This document shows positions 42,736 to 52,220 of a stretch of 64,000 bases of DNA, piece after piece. Location: contig NZ_NEVS01000004.1 of the NCBI RefSeq assembly GCF_002261215.1, forward strand, positions 4,216,001 to 4,280,000, written 5' to 3'. The DNA comes from Bordetella genomosp. 11 (lineage in GTDB: Bacteria; Pseudomonadota; Gammaproteobacteria; Burkholderiales; Burkholderiaceae_B). Under the pieces are notes generated by a model that was not told the DNA's origin, ran no database searches, and saw only the letters and a program-made list of their open reading frames with translations. Positions within the stretch are counted from its first letter, which is position 1; each line of letters opens with the position of its first letter. The translations under genes and the position numbers were made by a program.

Positions 42736-43860
42736 ATGACCATCGATCTGACACCTTCCCCCGTGCGGCTGCACGCAGTCGCTGGCCGCGGGCAACCCGA
42801 CCCGTCTCCCGCGTTGGAGCAGCTGTACCGCGGCTTCGAGCAGGAGCTGCTGGTGCCGCTGTGGACCGAGATCGGCGACCTGATGCCGAAGCACCCGAAG
42901 TCCAAGGCCGTCCCACATCTGTGGCGCTGGGACCGCCTGAAGGCGCTGGCTGCGCAGGCCGGCGAGATCGTGCCGGTGGGCCGTGGCGGCGAGCGTCGAG
43001 CCATCGCGCTGGCCAACCCGGCGCTCGGCGGCCGCCCCTTCGCCACGCCCACCCTGTGGGCGGCGATCCAATACCTGATGCCGGGCGAGGATGCACCGGA
43101 GCACCGCCACACGCAACACGCCTTTCGCTTTGTGGTGGAGGGGGAAGGCGTCTGGACGGTCGTCAATGGCGATGCGGTGCGCATGTCGCGTGGCGACTTC
43201 CTGCCGCAGGCCGGCTGGAACTGGCACGCCCACCACAACGCAGCCACCGCGCCCATGGCCTGGATCGATGGCTTGGACATCCCGTTCTCGTACTACACCG
43301 AAAGCCAGTTTTTCGAGGTGGGTCGCGAGAAGATCACGCCGGCTGAGCGCACCACGGCCGAGCGTTCGTACTCCGAGCGGCTGTGGGGCCATCCAGGCCT
43401 GCGTCCGGTCTCAAGCAAGTCGGCCTTGCCCGCCACGCCACTACTGGCCTACCGCTGGGTTGATACCGATCGAGCGCTGGCCGATCAACTCGCGCTGGAG
43501 GCCGAAGGCCAGGCCGGCACGGTGAGCCCCGGCCACGCGGCCGTGCGCTTCACTAACCCCTCAACAGGCGGCGATGTACTGCCGACAATGCGGACCGAAA
43601 TGCACCGCGTGCGCGCAGGCGCTTCGACACTGACGCATCGCGAAGTGGGCTCGTCGGTGTTCCAGGTTTTTGATGGCGGTGGCACTGTCACCGTGGGTGA
43701 AAACACCTGGGAGGTGACGCGAGGTGATCTGTTCGTGGTGCCGTCGTGGCAGCCGTTCACGGCAAGGGCGTCGGACGCCACGGCGCTGGACTTGTTCCGC
43801 TTCAGCGACGCGCCGATCTTCGAGGCGCTCCACGCGCACCGCAGCCAGGTGCTTGGTTGA
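42736..43860 (+). CDS. nagI: Gentisate 1,2-dioxygenase
   Basis: A 374-residue bicupin that opens the gentisate ring between C1 and C2 to give maleylpyruvate, using Fe(II) and O2. The N-terminal cupin shows the ligands in EHRHTQHAFRFVVEG and WHAHHN. The C-terminal cupin (LTHREVGSSVFQVFDGGGTV, VVPSWQPF) is the second barrel of the family. HLWRWDRLKALAAQAGEIV and RRAIALANP are common to gentisate dioxygenases. The length fits (about 350-375 residues). The ATG at 42736 is separated from nagK by 28 bases. Confidence 0.9.
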   Translation: MTIDLTPSPVRLHAVAGRGQPDPSPALEQLYRGFEQELLVPLWTEIGDLMPKHPKSKAVPHLWRWDRLKALAAQAGEIVPVGRGGERRAIALANPALGGRPFATPTLWAAIQYLMPGEDAPEHRHTQHAFRFVVEGEGVWTVVNGDAVRMSRGDFLPQAGWNWHAHHNAATAPMAWIDGLDIPFSYYTESQFFEVGREKITPAERTTAERSYSERLWGHPGLRPVSSKSALPATPLLAYRWVDTDRALADQLALEAEGQAGTVSPGHAAVRFTNPSTGGDVLPTMRTEMHRVRAGASTLTHREVGSSVFQVFDGGGTVTVGENTWEVTRGDLFVVPSWQPFTARASDATALDLFRFSDAPIFEALHAHRSQVLG

Positions 43861-43926
43861 GCGTGCAGAGCGCATGCAAATCACGCCCCTCTAATCCCAT
43901 CCACACCGTTCCAGAAAGCCACCGCC

Positions 43927-44929
43927 ATGCCTGACTATATCTGTTCACGTTCCATCGCCCGCGCGCTTGCGATGTGCGCGTTCGCCTTCGCAGTTGCGGC
44001 GCACCTGCCCGCCGCCGTGGCTCAGACCTACCCGATCAAGCCGGTGCGCTCGGTAGCACCGTACTCGCCGGGGAGTGGCCCCGACGCAGTAATGCGCATC
44101 CTCGGCGAGCGCTTGTCTCGCAACTGGGGGGCAGCAGCTCGTCATCGACAACAAGCCAGGTGCCAACGGCTTCATCGCGATCGGTGACGCCAAGCGCGCA
44201 GCGCCCGATGGCTACACGGTGCTTCAGGTGGATAACACCCACATGGCTTTGCAGCCGCATCTGTTCAAGCAACTGCCCTATGATCCAGTGAAGGACTTCG
44301 AACCGGTCGCACCTGTCTATTTCACGAACTTCTTTGTCGTCGTGGCCGCCAATTCGCCGTGGAAGGATGTAGGCGATTTGATCAAGGCGGCTAAGACGGC
44401 GCCTGGTGACATCACCTATGGCTCCTGGGGCATCGGCAGCGTAGCCCACGTCGGCGCAACGATGCTCGAAGCAGCAACTGACACGAAGATGACGCATGTG
44501 CCTTTCAAGGACATGGGCAACGTATACACCTCGGTCGCTACGGGTGACATCAAGTGGGCCTTCGGTACGGCGGCGACCGCCGGGCCGATGTTCCAGGCGA
44601 AGAAGGTCAAGTTCCTGGCGTTCGCCGCACCCAGGCGGCTGCCGGGTTACGCCGATGTCCCGACGGTCAGCGAGGCGGGCGGCCCGGCTGGATTCGAGGT
44701 GAAGACTTGGGTCGGCCTGTTCGCGCCCACTGGTACGCCGAAGGCGACAATCGACAAGCTCAACGCCGACGTCGGCAAGGTGCTGGCGACCGCCGAGGTT
44801 AAGGATCGCTTGGCTACCTTCGGCTTCGAGCCTTACATCGGCCCGCCGAGTGAACTCACCAAGGCCATGGAACGCGATTCGCGCATGTTCAGCGACGTCG
44901 TCAAACGCGCCAAGATCTCTCTGGACTGA
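43927..44929 (+). pseudogene. Bug-family (tripartite tricarboxylate) binding protein, frameshifted
   Basis: A periplasmic solute-binding protein of the Bug family, common in Bordetella and Cupriavidus. The signal peptide (ALAMCAFAFAVAAHLPAAVA) and first lobe (YPIKPVRSVAPYSPGSGPDAVMRILGERLSRNWG) are in one frame. From the next codon the family sequence QQLVIDNKPGANGFIAIGDAKRAAPDG continues one base later, to the end at 44929. The cause is one extra G in a run of six (44126-44131). Without it the protein would have about 333 residues. It is flanked by pathway genes, so it presumably bound the aromatic substrate. The run could be a sequencing artefact. Confidence 0.82.
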
Positions 44930-44942
44930 TGGACCTGTGACC

Positions 44943-45581
44943 ATGAAGCTCTACACCTTCTTTCGCAGCGGCACCTCGCACCGCCTGCGCATCGCGCTGA
45001 ACCTGAAGGGCCTCCGCTACGAGCAGGTCGCAATCGACCTGCGGCGCGAGGAGCATCTTGCCGACGCCTTCAAGGCCATCAACCCGCAGCAGTTCGTGCC
45101 CGTGCTCGAAGCCGATGGCCACCGCATGACACAGTCGCCGGCCATCATCGAGTGGCTCGAAGAGCGACATCCGAACCCACCGCTGCTGCCCGTCGATGCT
45201 GGCGAGCGAGCACACGTGCGTGCTCTCGCGGCCATCGTGGGCTGCGACATCCACCCGGTGAACAACCGGCGCATCCTGGAGGCGCTGCGCCATCGCTTCG
45301 GAGCGGACGAGGCGGTGGTCAACGACTGGTGCGGCACCTGGATCAGCGCGGGCTTCGACGCCATCGAGGCGCTGCTGGCGGCCGATACGCGGCGGGGTGA
45401 CTTCTGCTTCGGCAACAGCCCCACGCTGGCCGATGTCTACCTGGTGCCGCAGGTCGAGAGTGCACGCCGCTTCAAGATGGACATCGGGCGCTGGCCGCTG
45501 GTGCAGGCGGTCGATGCAGCCTGTGCGCAAATGGAGGCGTTTCGCAAGGCGTCCCCAGGGGTGCAGCCGGACGCTGGCTGA
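44943..45581 (+). CDS. nagL: Maleylpyruvate isomerase (glutathione S-transferase zeta-like)
   Basis: A 212-residue zeta-class GST-like enzyme that isomerises maleylpyruvate to fumarylpyruvate with glutathione as cofactor. The N-terminal thioredoxin domain begins MKLYTFFRSGTSHRLRIALNLKG, with the S/T cluster that binds the glutathione thiol. The NPQQFVPVLE and QSPAIIEWLEE segments hold the cis-proline and gamma-Glu contacts. The C-terminal helical domain contains the conserved CDIHPVNNRRIL. It ends the nine-gene operon and is convergent with the reductase at 45596. Confidence 0.92.
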   Translation: MKLYTFFRSGTSHRLRIALNLKGLRYEQVAIDLRREEHLADAFKAINPQQFVPVLEADGHRMTQSPAIIEWLEERHPNPPLLPVDAGERAHVRALAAIVGCDIHPVNNRRILEALRHRFGADEAVVNDWCGTWISAGFDAIEALLAADTRRGDFCFGNSPTLADVYLVPQVESARRFKMDIGRWPLVQAVDAACAQMEAFRKASPGVQPDAG

Positions 45582-45595
45582 GGGCTAAAAAGCTC

Positions 45596-46582
45596 TCAGT
45601 CTCCCTGCATGTAGAACGCCTCGGCATAGATGTGCGCCGCTTCCATGCCTTTGCTGCGCATCACCACCATAGCGGTTTCCACCATCGGTGGTGAGCCACG
45701 CAGGTAAGCGCGCCATCCGTGCAGGCTGGTATGGTCTTGGGCAATCGCCTGAGTAACCAGGCCCCGGCGCTGCGTCGCCGAGTTCGCGCCTGATGCGACG
45801 ACCACATGAACCTTCAGCGCGGGATACGCTCGCTGTAGATCGGAGAGCCAATCCATGCCGTATAGCTCGCGCGGTGACCGCACGCCGAAATACAGATGGA
45901 CCGGATTGAGCATCTTGGCCGCAACGGCGCCGCGGACTATCGATAGGATGGGTGCCAGTCCCGTGCCACCGGCCACGCACAGCGTCGGGGCGTCATGCTG
46001 GTGCCGCAGGTAGGCGGCACCCAGAGGACCACTGACTTTCACGACATCGCCAACGCGGAGGCTGTTAGCAACATAGCTGCTGACCCTGCCGTTGGGGATG
46101 TGCTGCACGTGGAACTCCAGCAGTTCGTCGTCGGAGATGCCGGCCATTGAATACGGTCGCGTGTGCGTCGGCGTGAACGCGATCTGCGCATACTGTCCAG
46201 GTGAGAACGCCATTGGCTTGGTAGGCTTAATCAACAACCGGATGATGTCTTGAGCGATCGGCGCGACGTTGACAACTGTGGCCTTAACGATGCGCGCGCG
46301 GTGCACTACCGCTTCGTTGGGCGCGGGTACCTCGATCGTGCACGGCTCGGTCAAATAGGTCTGGCATGCCAGGACGGTACTGTCCATGCCGTCTACGGGC
46401 CGTTGTTGCTCACGACCAACATCCAGCACCTCACCATCGAGTACACGGCACCGGCAGATTCCACAGCGTCCGGATAAACAGGAATACGACATCGGCACCT
46501 GCGCCGCGCGCAGCGCTTCGAGCAGGTTTGCACCTGGCGTGACTCTGATCACATGATTGAGAGGCTGAACGAGGATATCCAT
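45596..46582 (-). CDS. NagAa-type ferredoxin reductase (2Fe-2S plus FNR domains)
   Basis: A 328-residue NAD(P)H-dependent reductase. It has an N-terminal plant-type 2Fe-2S ferredoxin domain with ligands in SCLSGRCGICRC and VLACQTYL, an FAD-binding barrel (RPYSMAGIS) and a NAD-binding domain (VAGGTGLAPILSIVRG, YFGVRSPRELYG). It resembles NagAa of naphthalene/salicylate systems. It is on the opposite strand to the hydroxylase operon and is divergent from the LysR gene at 46681. The cargo therefore encodes two different reductases for, apparently, one Rieske ferredoxin. Confidence 0.9.
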   Translation of the reverse strand: MDILVQPLNHVIRVTPGANLLEALRAAQVPMSYSCLSGRCGICRCRVLDGEVLDVGREQQRPVDGMDSTVLACQTYLTEPCTIEVPAPNEAVVHRARIVKATVVNVAPIAQDIIRLLIKPTKPMAFSPGQYAQIAFTPTHTRPYSMAGISDDELLEFHVQHIPNGRVSSYVANSLRVGDVVKVSGPLGAAYLRHQHDAPTLCVAGGTGLAPILSIVRGAVAAKMLNPVHLYFGVRSPRELYGMDWLSDLQRAYPALKVHVVVASGANSATQRRGLVTQAIAQDHTSLHGWRAYLRGSPPMVETAMVVMRSKGMEAAHIYAEAFYMQGD

Positions 46583-46641
46583 GAATGGTGGCCTGAAGGC
46601 ACTGTCGCAGATTGTGCCAAATAATCACCATTTACAATAAC

Positions 46642-46669
46642 ATTCATTCTTCATATCATTCATAGTGAT
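46642..46669. promoter_or_regulatory. Candidate LysR (NagR-type) binding region
   Basis: ATTCAT occurs at 46642 and again at 46658, the second within ATTCATAGTGAT, a word similar to NahR/NagR activator sites as I remember them (ATTCA...TGAT). The region lies between the divergent reductase and regulator genes, as LysR autoregulatory sites do. The match is weak and was made by eye. Confidence 0.35.
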
Positions 46670-46680
46670 GGAGTGCGGCA

Positions 46681-47610
46681 ATGGAACTGTCGGACATCGA
46701 CTTGAACCTTTTGGTCTTGTTTCAGCAACTCATGGTGGAGCGGCGTGTATCCAAGGTGGCCGAAAACATGGGCCTAACTCAGCCCGCGGTCAGCAATGCG
46801 CTCGCCAAGATGCGCCGCATCTTCGGCGATGAGCTGTTTGTTCGCACGCCCAGCGGCATGGTGCCCACTTCGTTCGCAGAGCAACTGGGCGAGCCTGTGG
46901 GATATGCACTGGGTATGATCCACAGCAGCTTGAACCAGGGGACGCAGTTTGAACCTGCCAGTTTGAAGCGAACCGTCACGATCGGCATGACTGACATCGG
47001 CGAGATTGTCTTTCTGCCGGCGCTGATCGAGCGGCTGGGGCGCGAGGCGCCTGGCGTGGTACTGAACACCGTGCGGAACACCGCAGTGAACCTGCGCGAC
47101 GACATGGAAGCCGGCAAGGTGGATCTGGCTATCGGGCTGCTTCCACAGTTGAAGGCCGGCTTCTTCCAGCGGCGCCTGTTTCGTCAGCGCTATGTGTGTC
47201 TGTTCCGACGCGGACATGCTCTGGACCGTCCGCGCCTGACGCTGGCTGACTACAAGACCGCCGAGCATCTGGTGATCGTGTCGGCTGGCACAGGACATGG
47301 CAAGGTGGACGAGCTGATCCAGAAAGCGGGCATCGAGCGTGTGGTGCGGTTGACGGTGCCGCACTTCGTGAGCGTGGGCCATATCCTGCAGCGCTCTGCG
47401 CTGGTCGCCACCGTGCCCGAGCGCCTGGCGCAGACGCTTACCGATCCGTTTGGCTTGACGCTACGCACGCATCCGGTCAAGCTGCCCGATGTGCCGATCA
47501 ATGTGTTTTGGCATGCCAGGGTGCACCGTACGCCAGTCAACCAATGGCTGCGCGGCATGGTGTTCGAGTTGTTCGGGGCGGATACCACGCGCGAGTCTGC
47601 CGCAGCGTAA
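46681..47610 (+). CDS. LysR-family regulator (NagR/NahR-like)
   Basis: A 309-residue LysR-type transcriptional regulator. The N-terminal winged HTH (LNLLVLFQQLMVERRVSKVAENMGLTQPAVSNALAKMR in outline) starts with MELSDIDLNL, as do NahR and NagR. The effector domain follows (TIGMTDIGEIVFLPALIERL, DLAIGLLPQLKAGFFQRRLF), with TDIGE typical of salicylate-responsive members. The likely inducer is salicylate or an analogue, and the likely targets are the divergent reductase gene and the hydroxylase operon. Inducer and targets are inferred by relationship. Confidence 0.85.
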   Translation: MELSDIDLNLLVLFQQLMVERRVSKVAENMGLTQPAVSNALAKMRRIFGDELFVRTPSGMVPTSFAEQLGEPVGYALGMIHSSLNQGTQFEPASLKRTVTIGMTDIGEIVFLPALIERLGREAPGVVLNTVRNTAVNLRDDMEAGKVDLAIGLLPQLKAGFFQRRLFRQRYVCLFRRGHALDRPRLTLADYKTAEHLVIVSAGTGHGKVDELIQKAGIERVVRLTVPHFVSVGHILQRSALVATVPERLAQTLTDPFGLTLRTHPVKLPDVPINVFWHARVHRTPVNQWLRGMVFELFGADTTRESAAA

Positions 47611-48344
47611 GACGAGCGCGCTGATGTCACCGTTTCCCGGATGCCCAGCGGGCGCGGGAGTCCGGTCGCTTGGCCACGATCTGAAGTCGGGGATCATGAT
47701 GTGCGTGGCAATGCTTGCCATCACCGCGACAACCAACATCGTCAGTAGCACGACACGCGGCTGGATCCACCATCCCGGGATCCAACACGGCCACCTGTAC
47801 GACGTTGGATGAGGTATTGATGCAACGCCATTCCTATCAAGAGACGGTAGACAGCGAACATCAGCCAACCGAACGAATGCGTACTCGAGATTTTCAAGGT
47901 GCTCGACACCTTGGACCCAAGCCTAGCCATCTTGGAGCCTCTGCAACCACCGAAGGCGTCGTGCACAGATGGGATCACGTGGGCGCGAGTGGCGCCCAAC
48001 GATGCCGTCGCAGCAAGCCTGTCAGCGGTACCAACGCCATCAGCAGGCGCCGATTCCCATGCAGACCGAAGTTTGGGGCGCTCCAATTGAATCCGTATCT
48101 GCGAGTGCTCCGAACGCGGCGCACCGGTGACTTGTTGGCTCGCAGCATCGCGCCACCCGCCTGTGGCCAGGAGGTTTTTCCGTCAGATCGTCACGCACAG
48201 CCGCCCGAATCTAGTTGCGGGCATATCACCGTTGGTTATGGCCAAGGGAATTAGTTTCACTACCGACACAGAGCAGGCATCCCTAGACTGCGGCGCACAC
48301 ACACGAGCGCGTATCGACTCACGCAGACCACAGGACAAGCCTCC
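47611..48344. other. Gene debris between the nag-like and sulfatase clusters
   Basis: About 730 bases without an intact gene. Several short frames look protein-like in pieces (for example NECVLEIFKVLDTLDPSLA near 47880), which suggests decayed remnants of a regulator or receptor gene. No family could be named. The last 100 bases must hold the sulfatase promoter. Confidence 0.4.
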
Positions 48345-49955
48345 ATGCGCCATAAGCCCAACTTCCTCCTGATCACTACCGACCAGCAGCGCGCCGACCA
48401 CCTCGGCTGCTACGGCAACCAACAGGTACGCACCCCCCACCTCGACGCACTGGCAGGACGTGGAACACGCTTCGAACGCATGTACGTCGCAACGGGCGTG
48501 TGCATGGCGAATCGAGCGTCGTTAATGACTGGCCGCATGCCATCAGTGCATGGAACGCGCTGCAATGGCATTCCACTGGCACGCAATGCCACCACCTTCG
48601 TGGATTTGCTGCGCGACGACGGCTATCGAACCGGTCTGGTCGGCAAATGCCATCTTCAGAACATGACCGACATGCCGGCTGAAGCACCACGTGATCCGGT
48701 GCCCGATGGCATGCAGGCCCCCCAGGACGCGCATGCGGATGCCATTACCTCGCGCTGGAGCGAAGGCGGCTACGAACAGGAGATGGTTCGTCGCTGGCGC
48801 ACCGACCCGACACACCGCGTGCAGACCCCCTACTACGGCTTCGATCACGTCGATCTATGCACGATGCATGGCGACATGGTCGAAGGCGACTATGCGCGCT
48901 GGCTGGGCGAGGTGGCTGGCGACATTGACCGCCTCCGTGGGCCTGGGAACGCGATTCCCGATGATCGGTATCCGGCACCACAGGCTTACCGCACGCGGGT
49001 GCCGGAGCACCAGTACCCCTCGGCTTGGGTAGGCGACAGGACCTTGGCGTTCCTGGACGACGCAGCGCGACGCGAGCAACCCTTCTTCTTGCATTGTTCC
49101 TTCGCCGACCCGCACCATCCCTTCACGCCCCCCGGCAAGTACTGGGATATGTATGACCCGGCGCAAATGGTTCTGCCGCGCTCCTTCTATCAAGCTGGCG
49201 ACGACTCCTTTGCACCCGTGGCGACATTGCATCGCGAACGTGCAGAAAGAGTGGGGCGCATCCATTCGACAGTGAGCTTCGCAGCCCATGAACGTGAGGC
49301 AAAGGTTGCGCTGGCGTTGACCTACGGGATGATCACAATGATCGATGACGTCGTGGGCCGTATCTTCGCGCAGCTGAAGAACCTGGGGCTTGACGACAAC
49401 ACGATTGTGATCTTCACCAGCGACCACGGAGATTTCATGGGTGACCACGGTCTGCTACTGAAAGCGGCGCTGCACTACCAGAGTCTGGTACGCGTGCCCT
49501 TCATCTGGTCTGATCCAGGCACGATATCTTCGCAAGCCAAAGTCGATTCGACGCTGGCGCTGGCCTCAACCATCGATATACCCGCTACGATCCTGGCCAG
49601 GGCCGGCTTGGCCCCCTTCTACGGAATGCAAGGGCGAGATCTGCTGCCGGTGCTCTCAGAACACGGCAAGGCAGGCCGGGACGCCGTGTTGGTGGAGGAG
49701 GATGGCCATGCACCGACGTTCGGCCTCAAGGTACCCGTTCGTGCACGCACAGTCATCACCGATACCCATCGGCTCACGACCTACGACCAACCCTACTGGA
49801 GCGAGCTGTACGACCTGCGTAAGGATCCGGATGAGAGCGTCAACCTGATCGACGATCCGGCGCATGCCAGTGCGCGCGCCGCCCTGTTCGAGACACTGGC
49901 GCGCGAACTCATGCTGGCCGACGATCGATCTCCTTTTCCGATGGGACGCGCTTGA
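48345..49955 (+). CDS. Type I sulfatase / alkaline-phosphatase-superfamily hydrolase
   Basis: A 536-residue hydrolase. The formylglycine motif C-x-A-x-R is present as C53-MAN-R57 (GVCMANRASLMTGR), so maturation by a formylglycine-generating enzyme or anaerobic maturase would be needed. Metal-binding regions are TTDQQRADHLGCYG at the N-terminus and FTSDHGDFMGDHG in the middle. No signal peptide is visible, so the enzyme is probably cytoplasmic. The sequence looks closer to aryl sulfatases and phosphonate monoester hydrolases than to choline sulfatase. It overlaps by a few bases with a frame leading into the Bug-type receptor gene. It may release a phenol or alcohol from a sulfate ester. Confidence 0.85.
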   Translation: MRHKPNFLLITTDQQRADHLGCYGNQQVRTPHLDALAGRGTRFERMYVATGVCMANRASLMTGRMPSVHGTRCNGIPLARNATTFVDLLRDDGYRTGLVGKCHLQNMTDMPAEAPRDPVPDGMQAPQDAHADAITSRWSEGGYEQEMVRRWRTDPTHRVQTPYYGFDHVDLCTMHGDMVEGDYARWLGEVAGDIDRLRGPGNAIPDDRYPAPQAYRTRVPEHQYPSAWVGDRTLAFLDDAARREQPFFLHCSFADPHHPFTPPGKYWDMYDPAQMVLPRSFYQAGDDSFAPVATLHRERAERVGRIHSTVSFAAHEREAKVALALTYGMITMIDDVVGRIFAQLKNLGLDDNTIVIFTSDHGDFMGDHGLLLKAALHYQSLVRVPFIWSDPGTISSQAKVDSTLALASTIDIPATILARAGLAPFYGMQGRDLLPVLSEHGKAGRDAVLVEEDGHAPTFGLKVPVRARTVITDTHRLTTYDQPYWSELYDLRKDPDESVNLIDDPAHASARAALFETLARELMLADDRSPFPMGRA

Positions 49956-49993
49956 CGGCGATCCTCACTCTATTGACCTCAGGAAACAAAGAC

Positions 49994-50995
49994 ATGTACG
50001 GAACGCACCTCAGTCGCCGCGGCCTGCTTTACGCAGCCGCCACGGCCATCACCACTGCGGCGCTGTCGCTTTTTTCCGCCACCGCAGCCGCGGCCGAATT
50101 TCCGAGCAAGGCCATTACGCTGATTGCCCCTACGGTCCCCGGTGGGGCAATGGATGCCGTGGCACGGCTGATCGCGCAGAGACTCGGTCCTCGGCTCGGC
50201 CAGTCTGTCGTCGTTGACAACCGGCCGGGGGTGGGAGGCACCCTGGGGGTCGCACAGGCCGCCAAGGGGCCAGCCGATGGCCACACGCTCGTCATCGTCG
50301 CGGACTCGTACCTGACGGTTTCGCCGCGCTTGCTTAAGGGTGCGGCCGCACAGACCTTCAAGGATCTGGTTCCGATCATCGAGCTGGGAGCATCGCCGAT
50401 GGTGCTGGTCGCGCACCCCTCGCTGAAGGTCGCCACGATGGCGGAATACGTGGCCAAGGCGCGCGCCCAACCGGGAAAGATCGCCTACGCTTCGGCGGGC
50501 CTCGGGTCACCCCACCATCTGAACATGGCCCTGCTTGAGCAGCAACTCGGACTCAAGCAGAATCATGTCCCCTATAAAGGGGGGCCGCAGGCCTTCAACG
50601 ACGTGCTGGCTGGGCATGCCGACCTGATGTTCATCGTGATGAGCACGGCAGAGCCGCACATCAAGAGCGGTGCACTGGTTGCACTCGGTGTGTCGGGCGC
50701 CAAGCGGTTGACGGACTTTCCGTCCATACCGGCGATCGCGGAGGTGGCCCCAGGGTACGAAAGCGAGTTCTGGTTCGCTGTTTTCGCCCCTCCCGGTACA
50801 CCGCCTGCCGTGGCACAGCGCCTGAACCGCGACATCGCCGCGGTGCTCTCCGAGCCGGAGGTCGTCAAAGGCATGAAGTCTGTAGGCATGGGGGCTGTGC
50901 CGGATACCAGCTCAGCGGCGCTGGCCCTGAAACTGCGCCGCGACGACGAAAAAATGGCCAGGCTGATCCAGAGCCTGGGGCTGCAACCGGAGTAA
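49994..50995 (+). CDS. Bug-family periplasmic solute-binding protein
   Basis: A 333-residue extracytoplasmic receptor of the tripartite tricarboxylate transporter type. The signal sequence contains a twin-arginine-like SRRGLLYAAATA, with cleavage near ATAAAAEFPS. The mature protein has the family signatures PGGAMDAVARLIAQRLG, VVVDNRPGVGGTLGVAQAAKGPADGHTL in outline, and PYKGGPQAFNDVLAGHADLMF. No TctA/TctB membrane components are encoded nearby, as is usual for Bug orphans. It is 38 bases behind the sulfatase and probably binds the sulfatase substrate or product. Confidence 0.9.
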   Translation: MYGTHLSRRGLLYAAATAITTAALSLFSATAAAAEFPSKAITLIAPTVPGGAMDAVARLIAQRLGPRLGQSVVVDNRPGVGGTLGVAQAAKGPADGHTLVIVADSYLTVSPRLLKGAAAQTFKDLVPIIELGASPMVLVAHPSLKVATMAEYVAKARAQPGKIAYASAGLGSPHHLNMALLEQQLGLKQNHVPYKGGPQAFNDVLAGHADLMFIVMSTAEPHIKSGALVALGVSGAKRLTDFPSIPAIAEVAPGYESEFWFAVFAPPGTPPAVAQRLNRDIAAVLSEPEVVKGMKSVGMGAVPDTSSAALALKLRRDDEKMARLIQSLGLQPE

Positions 50996-51071
50996 CTCCG
51001 CTAACGCGTCCAGGCGTACAGGACGCGCCTTTCGGGCATGATCTGATGGTCGTTAGAGGATCTTTCTGATC

Positions 51072-52010
51072 ATGAGTACGTCACCGCTTCACCACCGCAT
51101 CCGCCTCAGCCAGCTTCGACTCTTGGTGGCTCTGTCTGATACAGGTTCACTGCAACGCGCGGCCGAAGCGATCCACGTGACGCAGCCGGCGGCCACCAAG
51201 GCACTGCAGCAACTCGAACAAGGTTCGGGTGAGGTTTTGGTGCAGCGCAGCGGAATGGGCAGTGTCTTGACCCCGCAAGGGGAAATACTGTGTCGTCGCG
51301 CGCGCCTGGTGTTGGCGGAGCTACAGGATGCTGAAGAAGAGCTGGGACTATGGCACAGTGGCGCCGCCGGGCACATTACTATTGGCACGCTTCCGGTCTC
51401 GACGCCGCATCTGGTTCCGCTGGCGTTATCGCAGCTCTTACAGGCTGCGCCCCGCATCACGACCACCGTGCTCGAAGGTAACTCCGACGCCATGTTCAGA
51501 GATCTCAAGGCCGGCGGCATTGACCTTCTGGTAGGGCGCTTCTACGCGGGACAGGACAAGGAACTGCGCACCGAGGCCTTGTACGAATCGGTCTTCCGGT
51601 TGGGTGTGAGGACAGGACATCCATTGACTACTCTCTCCCATCCCGGATGGAGCGACGTGCTGGCCTATCCTTGGATACTGCCTCCGACCGGTGTGCGGAC
51701 GAGACCGGCGCTCGAAGACATGTTTCGTCGCGCACTGGTGGGGACACCAAAGACTCCGGTGGAATCCACGTCCTACTTGGTCATGCGTTCGCTGATGTTC
51801 AATTCAGATATCGTTTGCCCGATGCCGGTCGAGGTGTTCCAGGACGACGTAAAGTTGGGCTTGACGCAGTTGCTGCCCTTTGCTCTTGATCTCACACTAC
51901 CGCCGATCAGCGTAGTGTGGCTTGGCAAGCGCTTACCCACGCCCGCCGCGCGCGCATTCATCGAGCAACTGCGCCTTGTCAGCCGTCGAATTGCCACCAC
52001 GACCGTTTGA
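51072..52010 (+). CDS. LysR-family transcriptional regulator
   Basis: A 312-residue LTTR. The HTH is in SQLRLLVALSDTGSLQRAAEAIHVTQPAATKALQQLE (residues about 12-50). The effector domain is of the GbpR/CbpR-like kind (GHITIGTLPVSTPHLVPLAL). It lies 76 bases after the Bug gene in the same direction and about 210 bases before a truncated aldehyde dehydrogenase. It probably controls the sulfatase-Bug-aldehyde dehydrogenase set. The GATTTTCTGA-type spacing upstream was not analysed further. Confidence 0.88.
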   Translation: MSTSPLHHRIRLSQLRLLVALSDTGSLQRAAEAIHVTQPAATKALQQLEQGSGEVLVQRSGMGSVLTPQGEILCRRARLVLAELQDAEEELGLWHSGAAGHITIGTLPVSTPHLVPLALSQLLQAAPRITTTVLEGNSDAMFRDLKAGGIDLLVGRFYAGQDKELRTEALYESVFRLGVRTGHPLTTLSHPGWSDVLAYPWILPPTGVRTRPALEDMFRRALVGTPKTPVESTSYLVMRSLMFNSDIVCPMPVEVFQDDVKLGLTQLLPFALDLTLPPISVVWLGKRLPTPAARAFIEQLRLVSRRIATTTV

Positions 52011-52220
52011 TCTTCCATCATTGGCAGTGGGACGCGGACGCCCTCATCCGATGAATTGCCTAGCCTTGAATGGGTAATGACGCGGGGCCCTATCACTTCC
52101 GGTTATACGCGCAGGAAAACGTTTCAGTACAGCTTTTGACCGCAATTTTCTAGACTGCCTCCATTCCAAATCCCGTGCTTCGAACGAGGGTCCGAAGCAA
52201 TTTTCACCTGGAGGCAGTAT

